In this document: one piece after another, positions 1 through 15,100 of the stretch | Layout of the letters: every line of letters begins with the position of its first letter | Numbering within the stretch: the stretch's first letter is position 1 | From: Megachile rotundata | Taxonomy: Eukaryota; Arthropoda; Insecta; Hymenoptera; Megachilidae | Direction of reading: 5' to 3' | DNA length: 64,000 nt | NCBI RefSeq assembly: GCF_050947335.1 | Contig: NW_027473317.1 | Location: 1,674,001-1,738,000, forward strand | The notes under the pieces: generated by a model | The model's input: only the letters and a program-made list of their open reading frames with translations | What the model was told of the DNA's origin: nothing | The model's database searches: none | Made by a program: the position numbers and the translations under genes

Positions 1-3000
1 TATGATTGTGATTGTATGATTGTGATTGTATGATTGTGATTGTATGATTTTGATTGTATGATTGTGATTGTATGATTGCGATTGTAATATTGCGATTGTA
101 TGATTGTGATTGTATGATCGTGATTGTATGATCGTGATTGTATGATCGTGATTGTATGATCGTGATTGTATGATCGTGATTGTATGATCGTGATTGTATG
201 ATCGTGATTGTAAAATCGTGATTGTATGATCGTGATTGTATGATTGTGATTGTACGATAGTGATTGTGACATTGCGATTGTATGATTGCGATTGTATAAT
301 TGCGATTGTATGACTGTGATTGTATGATTGTGATTGTATGATTGTGATTGTATGATTGTGATTATATGACTGTGATTGTATGACTGTGATTGTATGACTG
401 TGATTGTATGATAGTGATTGTGATATTGCGATTGTATGATTGCGATTGTATGATTGTGATTGCATGACTGTGATTATATGATTGTGTTTGTATGATTGTG
501 ATTGTATGATTGTGATTGTATGATTGTCATTGTATGAATGTGATTGTATGACTTTTATTGTATGATTGTGATTGCATGATTGTGATTGTATGATTGTGAT
601 TGTATGATTGTGATTGTCTGATTGTGATTGTATGATTGTAATTGTATGATTGTGATTGTATGATTTTGATTGTATGATTGTGATTGCATGATTGAGATTG
701 TATGATTGTGATTGTATGATTGTGATTGTATGATTGTGATTGTATGCTTGTGATTGTATGATTGTGATTGTATAATTGTGATTATATGATTTTAATTGTA
801 TGATTGTGATTGTATGATTGTGATTGTATGATTGAGATTGTATGATTGTGATTGTATGACTGTGATTGAATGATTGTGATTGTATGCTTGTGATTGTATG
901 ATTGTGATTGTATAATTGTGGTTATATGATTGTGATTGTACGATTGCGTTTGTATGATTGTGGTTGTATGATTGTGATTGTATGATTGTGATTGTATGAT
1001 TGTGATTGTATGATTGTGATTGTATGATTTTAATTGTATGATTGTGATTGCATGATTGTGATTGTATGATTGCGACTGTGTGATTGTGATTGTATGATTT
1101 TGATTGTATGATTGTGATTGCATGATTGTGATTGCATGATTGCGACTGTATGATTGTGATTGTATGATTTTGATTGTATGATTGTGATTGTATGATTGTG
1201 ATTGTATGATTGTGATTGTATAATTGTAATTATATGATTGTGATTGTATGATTGTGATTGTATGACAGTGATTGTATAATAGTGATTGTGACATTGCGAT
1301 TGTATGATTGCGATTGTATGATTGTGATTGTATGAGTGTGATTGTATGATGGTGATTGTATGATTGTGATTGTATGATGGTGATTGTATGATTGTGATTG
1401 TATGTTTGTGATTATATGATTGTGATTGTATGATTGTGATTGTATGATTGAGATTGAATGATTGGGATTGTATGATTGTGATTGTATGATTGTGATTGAA
1501 TGATAGTGATTGTGACATTGCGATTGTATGATTGCGATTGTAATATTGCGATTGTATGATTGTGATTGTACGATTGTGATTGTATGATCGTGATTGTATG
1601 ATCGTGATTGTATGATTGTGATTGTATGATTGTGATTGTATGACTGTGATTGTATGATTGTGATTGTATGATAGTGATTGTGATATTGCGATTGTATGAT
1701 TGCGATTGTATGATTGTGATTGCATGACTGTGATTGCATGATTGCGACTGTATGATTGTGATTGTATGATTTTGATTGTATGATCGTGATTGTATGATGG
1801 TGATTGTATGATTATGATTGTATGATTGTGATTGTATGATTGTGATTGTATGATTGTGATTGTATGATTTTGATTGTATGATTGTGATTGTATGATTGCG
1901 ATTGTAATATTGCGATTGTATGATTGTGATTGTATGATCGTGATTGTATGATCGTGATTGTATGATCGTGATTGTATGATCGTGATTGTATGATCGTGAT
2001 TGTATGATCGTGATTGTATGATCGTGATTGAATGATTGTGATTGTACGATAGTGATTGTGACATTGCGATTGTATGATTGCGATTGTATAATTGCGATTG
2101 TATGATTGTGATTGTATGATCGTGATTGTATGATCGTGATTGTATGATCGTGATTGTATGATCGTGGTTGTATGATCGTGATTGTATGATCGTGATTGTA
2201 TGATCGTGATTGTATGATCGTGATTGTATGATCGTGATTGAATGATTGTGATTGTACGATAGTGATTGTGACATTGCGATTGTATGATTGCGATTGTATA
2301 ATTGCGATTGTATGACTGTGATTGTATGATTGTGATTGTATGATTGTGATTGTATGATTGTGATTATATGACTGTGATTGTATGACTGTGATTGTATGAC
2401 TGTGATTGTATGATAGTGATTGTGATATTGCGATTGTATGATTGCGATTGTATGATTGTGATTGCATGACTGTGATTATATGATTGTGTTTGTATGATTG
2501 TGATTGTATGATTGTGATTGTATGATTGTCATTGTATGAATGTGATTGTATGACTTTTATTGTATGATTGTGATTGCATGATTGTGATTGTATGATTGTG
2601 ATTGTATGATTGTGATTGTCTGATTGTGATTGTATGATTGTAATTGTATGATTGTGATTGTATGATTTTGATTGTATGATTGTGATTGCATGATTGAGAT
2701 TCAATGATTGTGATTGTATGATTGTGATTGTATGATTGTGATTGTATGATTGTGATTGTATGATTGTGATTGTATGATCGTGATTGTATGATCGTGATTG
2801 CATGATTGTGATTGTATGCTTGTGATTGTATGATTGTGATTGTATAATTGTGATTATATGATTGTGATTGTATGATTGTGATTGTATGGTTGTGATTGTA
2901 TGATTGTGATTGTATGATTGTGATTGTATGATTGTGATTGTATGATTGTGATTGTATGATTGTGATTGTATGATTGTGATTCTTTGATTGTGATTGTATG

Positions 3001-3598
3001 ATAGTGATTGCGACATTGCGATTGTATGATTGCGATTGTATGATTGTGATTGTATGACTGTGATTGTATGATTGTGATAGTAAGATTGTGATTGTATGAT
3101 TGTGATTGTATGATTGTGATTGTATGATTTTAATTGTATAATTGGGATTGTATGATTGGGATTGTATGATTGTGATAGAATGATTGCGATTGTATGATTG
3201 CGATTGTATGATTGCGATTGTATGATTGTGATTGTATGATTGCGTTTGTATGATTGCGATTGTATGATTGTCATTGTATGATTGTGATTGTATGATTTTG
3301 ATTGTATGATTGTGATTGCATGATTGAGATTGTATGATTGTGATTGTATGATTGTGATTGCATGATTGTGATTGTATGCTTGTGATTGTATGATTGTGAT
3401 TGTATAATTGTGATTATATGATTGTGATTGTATGATTGTGATTGTATGATTGCGTTTGTATGATTGTGATTGTATGATTGTGATTGTGACATTGCGATTG
3501 TATGATTGCGATTTTATGATTGTGTTTGTATGATTGCGATTGTATGATTGTGATCGTATTATTGTGGTTATATAATTATGGTTCCATGATTGTGATTG
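1..3598. repeat. Left-edge block, partial, C-like
   Basis: The block holds 257 units and is cut by the window edge. It has a run of nine CGTG-type units at 113-238, one of them degenerate (taaaatcgtgattg at 211). From about 113 to 2.7 kb it matches 7.8-10.6 kb. The offset starts at 7,686 bp (tataattg unit at 295 and 7,981; tatgactttt unit at 547 and 8,233), then becomes 7,616, 7,868 and 7,882 bp. All of these are multiples of 14, so whole units were gained or lost between the copies. It ends at the first type-1 landmark. Confidence 0.85.
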
Positions 3599-4368
3599 TA
3601 TGATTGTTCCTGCATGATTATGATCGTATGATTGTAATTGCATGATTCAGATTGTATGATTGTGATTTTATGATCGTGATTGTATGATTGCGATTGTATG
3701 ATGGTGATTGTATGATTGTGATCGTATGATTGTCATTGTATGAATGTGATTGTATGATTGTGATTGTATGATTGTGATTGCATGATTGCGGCTGTATGAT
3801 TGTGATTGTATGATTTTGATTGCATGATTGTGATTGCATGACTGTGATTATATGATTTTGATTGTATGATTGTGATTGTATGATTGTGATTGTATGATGG
3901 TGATTGTATGATTATGATTGTATGATTGTGATTGTATGATTGTGATTGTAAGATTGTGATTGTATGATTTTGATTGTATGATTGTGATTGTATGATTGCG
4001 ATTGTAATATTGCGATTGTATGATTGTGATTGTATGATCGTGATTGTATGATCGTGATTGTATGATCGTGATTGTATGATCGTGATTGTATGATCGTGAT
4101 TGTATGATCGTGATTGTATGATCGTGATTGTATGATCGTGATTGTATGATCGTGATTGTATGATCGTGATTGTATGATTGTGATTGTACGATAGTGATTG
4201 TGACATTGCGATTGTATGATTGCGATTGTATAATTGCGATTGTATGACTGTGATTGTGACATTGCGATTGTATGATTGCGATTTTATGATTGTGTTTGTA
4301 TGATTGCGATTGTATGATTGTGATCGTATGATTGTGGTTATATAATTATGGTTCCATGATTGTGATTG
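3599..4368. repeat. Short type-1 block, 55 units
   Basis: The block opens with the TTCCTG landmark unit in its type-1 context and is the shortest landmark-to-landmark interval here (770 bp). It carries a run of ten tatgatcgtgattg units at 4,033-4,172. It then goes through the tacgatagtgattg and tgacattgcgattg units to the next landmark. Against the regular A block (134 units) it lacks 79 units, so I read it as a contracted A-type block. Confidence 0.8.
4033..4172. repeat. CpG-bearing run, 10 units
   Basis: Ten consecutive tatgatcgtgattg units inside the short 770-bp block, followed by the same tacgatagtgattg flank as the other runs. Confidence 0.9.
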
Positions 4369-5474
4369 TATGATTGTTCCTGCATGATTATGATCGTATG
4401 ATTGTAATTGCATGATTCAATTTGTATGATTGTGATTTTATGATTGTGATTGTATGATTGCGATTGTATGATTGCAATTTTATGAGTGTGATTATATGAT
4501 TATGATTGTATGATTGTGATTGTATGATGGTGATTGTATGATTGTGATTGTATGATGGTGATTGTATGATTGTGATTGTATGTTTGTGATTATATGATTG
4601 TGATTGTATGATTGTGATTGTATGATTGAGATTGAATGAGTGGGATTGTATGATTGTGATTGTATGATTGTGATTGAATGATAGTGATTGTGACATTGCG
4701 ATTGTATGATTGCGATTGTAATATTGCGATTGTATGATTGTGATTGTATGATTGTGATTGTATGATCGTGATTGTATGATCGTGATTGTATGATCGTGAT
4801 TGTATAATCGTGATTTTATGATTGTTATTGTATGATTGTGATTGTATTATTGTGATTGTATTATTGTGGTTGTATGATTGTGATTGTATGATTTTGATTG
4901 TATGACTGTGATTGTATGATTGTGATTGTATGATTCAGATTGTATGGTTGTGGTTGTATGATTGTGATTGTATGATTGTGATTGTATGATTGTGATTGTA
5001 TGGTTGTGATTGTATGATTGTGATTGTATGATTGTGATTGTATGATTGTGATTGTATGATTGTGATTCTTTGATTGTGATTGTATGATAGTGATTGCGAC
5101 ATTGCGATTGTATGATTGCGATTGTATGATTGTGATTTTATGACTGTGATTGTATGATTGTGATAGTAAGATTGTGATTGTATGATTGTGATTGCATGAT
5201 TGAGATTGTATGATTGTGATTGTATGATTGTGATTGTATGATTGTGATTGTATGCTTGTGATTGTATGATTGTGATTGTATAATTGTGATTATATGATTG
5301 TGATTGTATGATTGTGATTGTATGATTGCGTTTGTATGATTGTGATTGTATGATTGTGATTGTGACATTGCGATTGTATGATTGCGATTTTATGATTGTG
5401 TTTGTATGATTGCGATTGTATGATTGTGATCGTATTATTGTGGTTATATAATTATGGTTCCATGATTGTGATTG
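4369..5474. repeat. Short type-2 block, 79 units
   Basis: The block opens with a type-2 landmark followed by the gcaattttatgag-containing units, as all regular type-2 blocks do. At 1,106 bp it is 16 units shorter than the 1,330-bp D block. It contains the tatggttgtggttg unit near 4.94 kb that marks the middle of B and D blocks. It is best read as a D block with a unit-precise internal loss. Confidence 0.8.
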
Positions 5475-7784
5475 TATGATTGTTCCTGCATGATTATGAT
5501 CGTATGGTTGTAATTGCATGATTCAGATTGTATGATTGTGATTTTATGATTGTGATTGTATGATTGCGATTGTATGATGGTGATTGTATGATTGTGATTG
5601 TATGATTGAGATTGAATGATTGGGATTGTATGATTGTGATTGTATGATTGTGATTGAATGATAGTGATTGTGACATTGCGATTGTATGATTGCGATTGTA
5701 ATATTGCGATTGTATGATTGTGATTGTATGATCGTGATTGTATGATCGTGATTGTATGATCGTGATTGTATGATCGTGATTTTATGATTGTAATTGTATG
5801 ATTGTGATTGTATGATTTTAATTGTATAATTGGGATTGTATGATTGGGATTGTATGATTGTGATAGAATGATTGCGATTGTATGATTGCGATTGTATGAT
5901 TGCGATTGTATGATTGTGATTGTATGATTGCGTTTGTATGATTGCGATTGTATGATTGTCATTGTATGATTGTGATTGTATGATTGTGATTGTATAATTG
6001 TGATTATATGATTGTGATTGTATGATTGTGATTGTATGATGGTGATTGTATGATTGTGATTGTATGATGGTGATTGTATGATTGTGATTGTATGTTTGTG
6101 ATTATATGATTGTGATTGTATGATTGTGATTGTATGATTGAGATTGAATGATTGGGATTGTATGATTGTGATTGTATGATTGTGATTGAATGATAGTGAT
6201 TGTGACATTGCGATTGTATGATTGCGATTGTAATATTGCGATTGTATGATTGTGATTGTATGATTGTGATTGTATGGTTGTGATTGTATGATTGTGATTG
6301 TATGATTGTGATTGTATGATTGTGATTGTATGATTGTGATTGTATGATTGTGATTGTATGATTGTGATTGTATGATTGTGATTCTTTGATTGTGATTGTA
6401 TGATAGTGATTGCGACATTGCGATTGTATGATTGCGATTGTATGATTGTGATTGTATGACTGTGATTGTATGATTGTGATAGTAAGATTGTGATTGTATG
6501 ATTGTGATTGTATGATTGTGATTGTATGATTTTAATTGTATAATTGGGATTGTATGATTGGGATTGTATGATTGTGATAGAATGATTGCGATTGTATGAT
6601 TGCGATTGTATGATGGCGATTGTATGATTGTGATTTTATGATTGCGTTTGTATGATTGCGATTGTATGATTGTCATTGTATGATTGTGATTGTATGATTT
6701 TGATTGTATGATTGTGATTGCATGATTGAGATTGTATGATTGTGATTGTATGATTGTGATTGTATGATTGTGATTGCATGCTTGTGATTGTATGATTGTG
6801 ATTGTATAATTGTGATTATATGATTGTGATTGTATGATTGTGATTGTATGATTGCGATTGTATGATGGTGATTGTATGATTGTGATTGTATGATTGAGAT
6901 TGAATGATTGGGATTGTATGATTGTGATTGTATGATTGTGATTGAATGATAGTGATTGTGACATTGCGATTGTATGATTGCGATTGTAATATTGCGATTG
7001 TATGATTATGATTGTATGATCGTGATTGTATGATCGTGATTGTATGATCGTGATTGTATGATCGTGATTGTATGATCGTGATTTTATGATTGTAATTGTA
7101 TGATTGTGATTGTATTATTGTGATTGTATTATTGTGATTGTATGATTGTGATTGTATGATTTTGATTGTATGACTCTGGTTGTATGATTGTGATTGTATG
7201 ATTCAGATTGTATGGTTGTGGTTGTATGATTGTGATTGTGTGATAGTGATTGTGACATTGCGATTGTATGATTGCGATTGTATGATTGTGATTGTATGAT
7301 TGTGATTGTATGATTGTGATTGTATGATTTTAATTGTATGATTGTGATTGCATGATTGAGATTGTATGATTGTGATTGTATGATTTTAATTGTATGATTG
7401 TGATTGTATGATCGTGATTGCATGACTGTGATTGTATGATTGTGTTTGTATGATTGTGATTGTATGATTGTGATCGTATGATTGTCATTGTATGAATGTG
7501 ATTGTATGATTGTGATTGTATGATTGTGATTGCATGATTGCGGCTGTATGATTGTGATTGTATGATTTTGATTGCATGATTATGATTGCATGACTGTGAT
7601 TATATGATTTTGATTGTATGATTGTGATTGTATGATTGTGATTGTATGATGGTGATTGTATGATTATGATTGTATGATTGTGATTGTATGATTGTGATTG
7701 TATGATTGTGATTGTATGATTTTGATTGTATGATTGTGATTGTATGATTGCGATTGTAATATTGCGATTGTATGATTGTGATTG

Positions 7785-7924
7785 TATGATCGTGATTGTA
7801 TGATCGTGATTGTATGATCGTGATTGTATGATCGTGATTGTATGATCGTGATTGTATGATCGTGATTGTATGATCGTGATTGTATGATCGTGATTGTATG
7901 ATCGTGATTGTATGATCGTGATTG
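7785..7924. repeat. CpG-bearing run, 10 units
   Basis: Ten consecutive tatgatcgtgattg units, followed by consensus and tacgatagtgattg units. Confidence 0.9.
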
Positions 7925-9072
7925 TATGATTGTGATTGTACGATAGTGATTGTGACATTGCGATTGTATGATTGCGATTGTATAATTGCGATTGTATGAC
8001 TGTGATTGTATGATTGTGATTGTATGATTGTGATTGTATGATTGTGATTATATGACTGTGATTGTATGACTGTGATTGTATGACTGTGATTGTATGATAG
8101 TGATTGTGATATTGCGATTGTATGATTGCGATTGTATGATTGTGATTGCATGACTGTGATTATATGATTGTGTTTGTATGATTGTGATTGTATGATTGTG
8201 ATTGTATGATTGTCATTGTATGAATGTGATTGTATGACTTTTATTGTATGATTGTGATTGCATGATTGTGATTGTATGATTGTGATTGTATGATTGTGAT
8301 TGTCTGATTGTGATTGTATGATTGTAATTGTATGATTGTGATTGTATGATTTTGATTGTATGATTGTGATTGCATGATTGAGATTGTATGATTGTGATTG
8401 TATGATTGTGATTGTATGATTGTGATTGTATGATTGTGATTGTATGATTGTGATTGTATGATTGTGATTGTATGACTGTGATTGAATGATTGTGATTGTA
8501 TGCTTGTGATTGTATGATTGTGATTGTATAATTGTGGTTATATGATTGTGATTGTACGATTGCGTTTGTATGATTGTGGTTGTATGATTGTGATTGTATG
8601 ATTGTGATTGTATGATTGTGATTGTATGATTGTGATTGTATGATTGTGATTGTATGATTTTAATTGTATGATTGTGATTGCATGATTGTGATTGTATGAT
8701 TGCGACTGTGTGATTGTGATTGTATGATTTTGATTGTATGATTGTGATTGCATGATTGTGATTGCATGATTGCGACTGTATGATTGTGATTGTATGATTT
8801 TGATTGTATGATTGTGATTGTATGATTGTGATTGTATAATTGTAATTATATGATTGTGATTGTATGATTGTGATTGTATGACAGTGATTGTATAATAGTG
8901 ATTGTGACATTGCGATTGTATGATTGCGATTGTATGATTGTGATTGTATGAGTGTGATTGTATGATTGTGATAGTAAGATTGTGATTGTATGATTGTGAT
9001 TGTATGATTGTGATTGTATGATCGTGATTGTATGATCGTAATTGTATGATCGTGATTGTATGATCGTGATTG

Positions 9073-9114
9073 TATGATTGTGATCGTATGATTGTAATTG
9101 CATGATTCAGATTG
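9073..9114. repeat. Shortened landmark without the TTCCTG core
   Basis: The three units tatgattgtgatcg, tatgattgtaattg and catgattcagattg follow one another directly. In full landmarks five units, including TTCCTG, lie between the first of these contexts and the second. A CGTG run lies upstream and type-2-like sequence with gcaattttatgag downstream. Confidence 0.88.
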
Positions 9115-10850
9115 TGTGATTGTGATTTTATGATTGTGATTGTATGATTGCGATTGTATGATTGCAATTTTATGAGTGTGATTATATGATTATGATTGTA
9201 TGATTGTGATTGTATGATGGTGATTGTATGATTGTGATTGTATGATGGTGATTGTATGATTGTGATTGTATGTTTGTGATTATATGATTGTGATTGTATG
9301 ATTGTGATTGTATGATTGAGATTGAATGATTGGGATTGTATGATTGTGATTGTATGATTGTGATTGAATGATAGTGATTGTGACATTGCGATTGTATGAT
9401 TGCGATTGTAATATTGCGATTGTATGATTGTGATTGTACGATTGTGATTGTATGATCGTGATTGTATGATCGTGATTGTATGATTGTGATTGTATGATTG
9501 TGATTGTATGACTGTGATTGTATGATTGTGATTGTATGATAGTGATTGTGATATTGCGATTGTATGATTGCGATTGTATGATTGTGATTGCATGACTGTG
9601 ATTGCATGATTGCGACTGTATGATTGTGATTGTATGATTTTGATTGTATGATCGTGATTGTATGATGGTGATTGTATGATTATGATTGTATGATTGTGAT
9701 TGTATGATTGTGATTGTATGATTGTGATTGTATGATTTTGATTGTATGATTGTGATTGTATGATTGCGATTGTAATATTGCGATTGTATGATTGTGATTG
9801 TATGATCGTGATTGTATGATCGTGATTGTATGATCGTGATTGTATGATCGTGATTGTATGATCGTGATTGTATGATCGTGGTTGTATGATCGTGATTGAA
9901 TGATTGTGATTGTACGATAGTGATTGTGACATTGCGATTGTATGATTGCGATTGTATAATTGCGATTGTATGATTGTGATTGTATGATCGTGATTGTATG
10001 ATCGTGATTGTATGATCGTGATTGTATGATCGTGGTTGTATGATCGTGATTGTATGATCGTGATTGTATGATCGTGATTGTATGATCGTGATTGTATGAT
10101 CGTGATTGAATGATTGTGATTGTACGATAGTGATTGTGACATTGCGATTGTATGATTGCGATTGTATAATTGCGATTGTATGACTGTGATTGTATGATTG
10201 TGATTGTATGATTGTGATTGTATGATTGTGATTATATGACTGTGATTGTATGACTGTGATTGTATGACTGTGATTGTATGACTGTGATTGTATGATAGTG
10301 ATTGTGATATTGCGATTGTATGATTGCGATTGTATGATTGTGATTGCATGACTGTGATTATATGATTGTGTTTGTATGATTGTGATTGTATGATTGTGAT
10401 TGTATGATTGTCATTGTATGAATGTGATTGTATGACTTTTATTGTATGATTGTGATTGCATGATTGTGATTGTATGATTGTGATTGTATGATTGTGATTG
10501 TCTGATTGTGATTGTATGATTGTAATTGTATGATTGTGATTGTATGATTTTGATTGTATGATTGTGGTTGCATGATTGAGATTGTATGATTGTGATTGTA
10601 TGATTGTGATTGTATGATTGTCATTGTATGCTTGTGATTGTATGATTGTGATTGTATAATTGTGATTATATGATTGTGATTGTATGATTGTGATTGTATG
10701 ATTGCGTTTGTATGATTGTGATTGTATGATTGTGATTGTGACATTGCGATTGTATGATTGCGATTTTATGATTGTGTTTGTATGATTGCGATTGTATGAT
10801 TGTGATCGTATGATTGTGGTTATATAATTATGGTTCCATGATTGTGATTG

Positions 10851-12180
10851 TATGATTGTTCCTGCATGATTATGATCGTATGATTGTAATTGCATGATTC
10901 AGATTGTATGATTGTGATTTTATGATTGTGATTGTATGATTGCGATTGTATGATTGCAATTTTATGAGTGTGATTATATGATTATGATTGTATGATTGTG
11001 ATTGTATGATGGTGATTGTATGATTGTGATTGTATGATGGTGATTGTATGATTGTGATTGTATGTTTATGATTATATGATTGTGATTGTATGATTGTGAT
11101 TGTATGATTGAGATTGAATGATTGGGATTGTATGATTGTGATTGTATGATTGTGATTGAATGATAGTGATTGTGACATTGCGATTGTATGATTGCGATTG
11201 TAATATTGCGATTGTATGATTGTGATTGTATGATTGTGATTGTATGATCGTGATTGTATGATCGTGATTGTATGATCGTGATTGTATAATCGTGATTTTA
11301 TGATTGTAATTGTATGATTGCGATTGTATTATTGTGATTGTATTATTGTGGTTGTATGATTGTGATTGTATGATTTTGATTGTATGACTGTGATTGTATG
11401 ATTGTGATTGTATGATTCAGATTGTATGGTTGTGGTTGTATGATTGTGATTGTATGATTGTGATTGTATGATTGTGATTGTATGGTTGTGATGGTATGAT
11501 TGTGATTGTATGATTGTGATTGTATGATTGTGATTGTATGATTCTGATTGTATGATTGTGATTCTTTGATTGTGATTGTATGATAGTGATTGCGACATTG
11601 CGATTGTATGATTGCGATTGTATGATTGTGATTGTATGACTGTGATTGTATGATTGTGATAGTAAGATTGTGATTGTATGATTGTGATTGTATGATTGTG
11701 ATTGTATGATTTTAATTGTATAATTGGGATTGTATGATTGGGATTGTATGATTGTGATAGAATGATTGCGATTGTATGATTGCGATTGTATGATTGCGAT
11801 TGTATGATTGTGATTGTATGATTGCGTTTGTATGATTGCGATTGTATGATTGTCATTGTATGATTGTGATTGTATGATTTTGATTGTATGATTGTGATTG
11901 CATGATTGAGATTGTATGATTGTGATTGTATGATTGTGATTGTATGATTGTGATTGTATGCTTGTGATTGTATGATTGTGATTGTATAATTGTGATTATA
12001 TGATTGTGATTGTATGATTGTGATTGTATGATTGCGTTTGTATGATTGTGATTGTATGATTGTGATTGTGACATTGCGATTGTATGATTGCGATTTTATG
12101 ATTGTGTTTGTATGATTGCGATTGTATGATTGTGATCGTATTATTGTGGTTATATAATTATGGTTCCATGATTGTGATTG
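10851..12180. repeat. D-type block, 95 units
   Basis: This is a type-2 block of 1,330 bp, the same length as D1 and D2 in the super-repeats. It has the gcaattttatgag units after the landmark and a single tatggttgtggttg module. It therefore shows the D form without the 728-bp internal duplication found in B blocks, well upstream of the super-repeats. Confidence 0.85.
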
Positions 12181-15100
12181 TATGATTGTTCCTGCATGAT
12201 TATGATCGTATGATTGTAATTGCATGATTCAGATTGTATGATTGTGATTTTATGATTGTGATTGTATGATTGCGATTGTATGATGGTGATTGTATGATTG
12301 TGATTGTATGATTGAGATTGAATGATTGGGATTGTATGATTGTGTTTGTATGATTGTGATTGAATGATAGTGATTGTGACATTGCGATTGTATGATTGCG
12401 ATTGTAATATTGCGATTGTATGATTATGATTGTATGATCGTGATTGTATGATCGTGATTGTATGATCGTGATTTTATGATTGTAATTGTATGATTGTGAT
12501 TGTATTATTGTGATTGTATTATTGTGATTGTATGATTGTGATTGTATGATTTTGATTGTATGACTGTGATTGTATGATTGTGATTGTATGATTCAGATTG
12601 TATGGTTGTGGTTGTATGATTGTGATTGTATGATAGTGATTGTGACATTGCGATTGTATGATTGCGATTGTATGACTGTGATTGTATGATTGTGATTGTA
12701 TGATTGTGATTGTATGATTTTAATTGTATGATTGTGATTGCATGATTGAGATTGTATGATTGTGATTGTATGATTTTAATTGTATGATTGTGATTGTATG
12801 ATCGTGATTGCATGACTGTGATTGTATGATTGTGTTTGTATGATTGTGATTGTATGATTGTGATCGTATGATTGTCATTGTATGAATGTGATTGTATGAT
12901 TGTGATTGTATGATTGTGATTGCATGATTGCGGCTGTATGATTGTGATTGTATGATTTTGATTGCATGATTGTGATTGCATGACTGTGATTATATGATTT
13001 TGATTGTATGATTGTGATTGTATGATTATGATTGTATGATGGTGATTGTATGATTATGATTGTATGATTGTGATTGTATGATTGTGATTGTATGATTGTG
13101 ATTGTATGATTTTGATTGTATGATTGTGATTGTATGATTGCGATTGTAATATTGCGATTGTATGATTGTGATTGTATGATCGTGATTGTATGATCGTGAT
13201 TGTATGATCGTGATTATATGATCGTGATTGTATGATCGTGATTGTATGATCGTGATTGTATGATCGTGATTGTATGATCGTGATTGTATGATCGTGATTG
13301 TATGATTGTGATTGTACGATCGTGATTGTGACATTGCGATTGTATGATTGCGATTGTATAATTGCGATTGTATGACTGTGATTGTATGATTGTGATTGTA
13401 TGATTGTGATTGTATGATTGTGATTATATGACTGTGATTGTATGACTGTGATTGTATGACTGTGATTGTATGATAGTGATTGTGATATTGCGATTGTATG
13501 ATTGCGATTGTATGATTGTGATTGCATGACTGTGATTATATGATTGTGTTTGTATGATTGTGATTGTATGATTGTGATTGTATGATTGTCATTGTATGAA
13601 TGTGATTGTATGACTTTTATTGTATGATTGTGATTGCATGATTGTGATTGTATGATTGTGATTGTATGATTGTGATTGTCTGATTGTGATTGTATGATTG
13701 TAATTGTATGATTGTGATTGTATGATTTTGATTGTATGATTGTGATTGCATGATTGAGATTGTATGATTGTGATTGTATGATTGTGATTGTATGATTGTG
13801 ATTGTATGCTTGTGATTGTATGATTGTGATTGTATAATTGTGATTATATGATTGTGATTGTATGATTGTGATTGTATGATTGCGTTTGTATGATTGTGAT
13901 TGTATGATTGTGATTGTGACATTGCGATTGTATGATTGCGATTTTATGATTGTGATTGTATGACTGTGATTGTATGATTGTGATTGTATGATTGTGATTG
14001 TATGATTGTGATTGTATGATTGTGATTGTATGATTGTGATTGTATGATTGTGATTGTATGATTTTGATTGTATCATTGTGATTGCATGATTGAGATTGTA
14101 TGATTGTGATTGTATGATTGCGATTGTATGATTGTGATTGTATGATTGTGATTGCATGATTGTGATTGTATGATCGTCATTGTATGATTGTGATTGTATG
14201 ATTTTAATTGTATGATTGTGATTGTATGATTGTGATTGTATGATTGAGATTGTATGATTGTGATTGTATGACTGTGATTGAAGGATTGTGATTGTATGCT
14301 TGTGATTGTATGATTGTGATTGTATAATTGTGGTTATATGATTGTGATTGTACGATTGCGTTTGTATGATTGTGGATGTATGATTGTGATTGTATGATTG
14401 TGATTGTATGATTGTGATTGTATGATTGTGATTGTATGATTTTAATTGTATGATTGTGATTGCATGATTGTGATTGTATGATTGCGACTGTGTGATTGGG
14501 ATTGTATGATTTTGATTGTATGATTGTGATTGCATGATTGTGATTGCATGATTGCGACTGTATGATTGTGATTGTATGATTTTGATTGTATGATTGTGAT
14601 TGTATGATTGTGATTGTATAATTGTAATTATATGATTGTGATTGTATGATTGTGATTGTATGACAGTGATTGTATAATAGTGATTGTGACATTGCGATTG
14701 TATGATTGCGATTGTATGATTGTGATTGTATGAGTGTGATTGTATGATTGTGATAGTAAGATTGTGATTGTATGATTGTGATTGTATGATTGTGATTGTA
14801 TGATTGTGATTGTATGATAGTGATTGTGACATTGCGATTGTATGATTGCGATTGTATGATTGTGATTGTATGATTGTGATTGTATGATTGTGATTGTATG
14901 ATTTTAATTGTATGATTGTGATTGCATGATTGTGATTGCATGATTGCGACTGTATGATTGTGATTGTATGATTTTGATTGCATGATTGTGATTGCATGAC
15001 TGTGATTATATGATTGTGATTGTACGATTGTGATTGTACGATTGTGATTGTATGATTATGATTGTATGATTATGATTGTATGATTGTCATTGTATGATTG

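Larger units (their letters stand above)
5475..10850. repeat. Long type-1 block, 384 units, extended C type
   Basis: At 5,376 bp this is the longest interval in the regular part of the array. It holds a ten-unit CGTG run at 7,785-7,924, a shortened landmark at 9,073-9,114 and a second CGTG-rich zone at about 9.8-10.1 kb. Its right part (about 9.0-10.85 kb) recurs 6,160 bp downstream at 15.2-17.0 kb. Its part from about 7.8 kb on matches the left edge of the window. It carries four tatgactgtgattg units near 10.24-10.30 kb where the copy at +6,160 has three. That explains its one-unit-longer tail (736 against 722 bp from tacgatag to the next landmark). Confidence 0.83.

Noticed and set aside
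3560..3600. TATA-box or -10-like string (tatataatta) before landmarks
   Set aside because: It is made by two variant units side by side and recurs at every full landmark. No transcript start, gene or other promoter element accompanies it.
1412..3643. Open frame of 743 codons on the - strand starting near the first landmark
   Set aside because: The start codon comes from the landmark variant and equivalent frames begin 36 bases after landmarks elsewhere. Reading continues through ordinary satellite units.
8538..10895. Open frame of 785 codons on the - strand, the longest seen
   Set aside because: It is only the satellite read in one - frame. All three frames are open here and give the same QSQSYNHNHTITII repeat, with no unique N- or C-terminal part, no domain and no intron or promoter signal.
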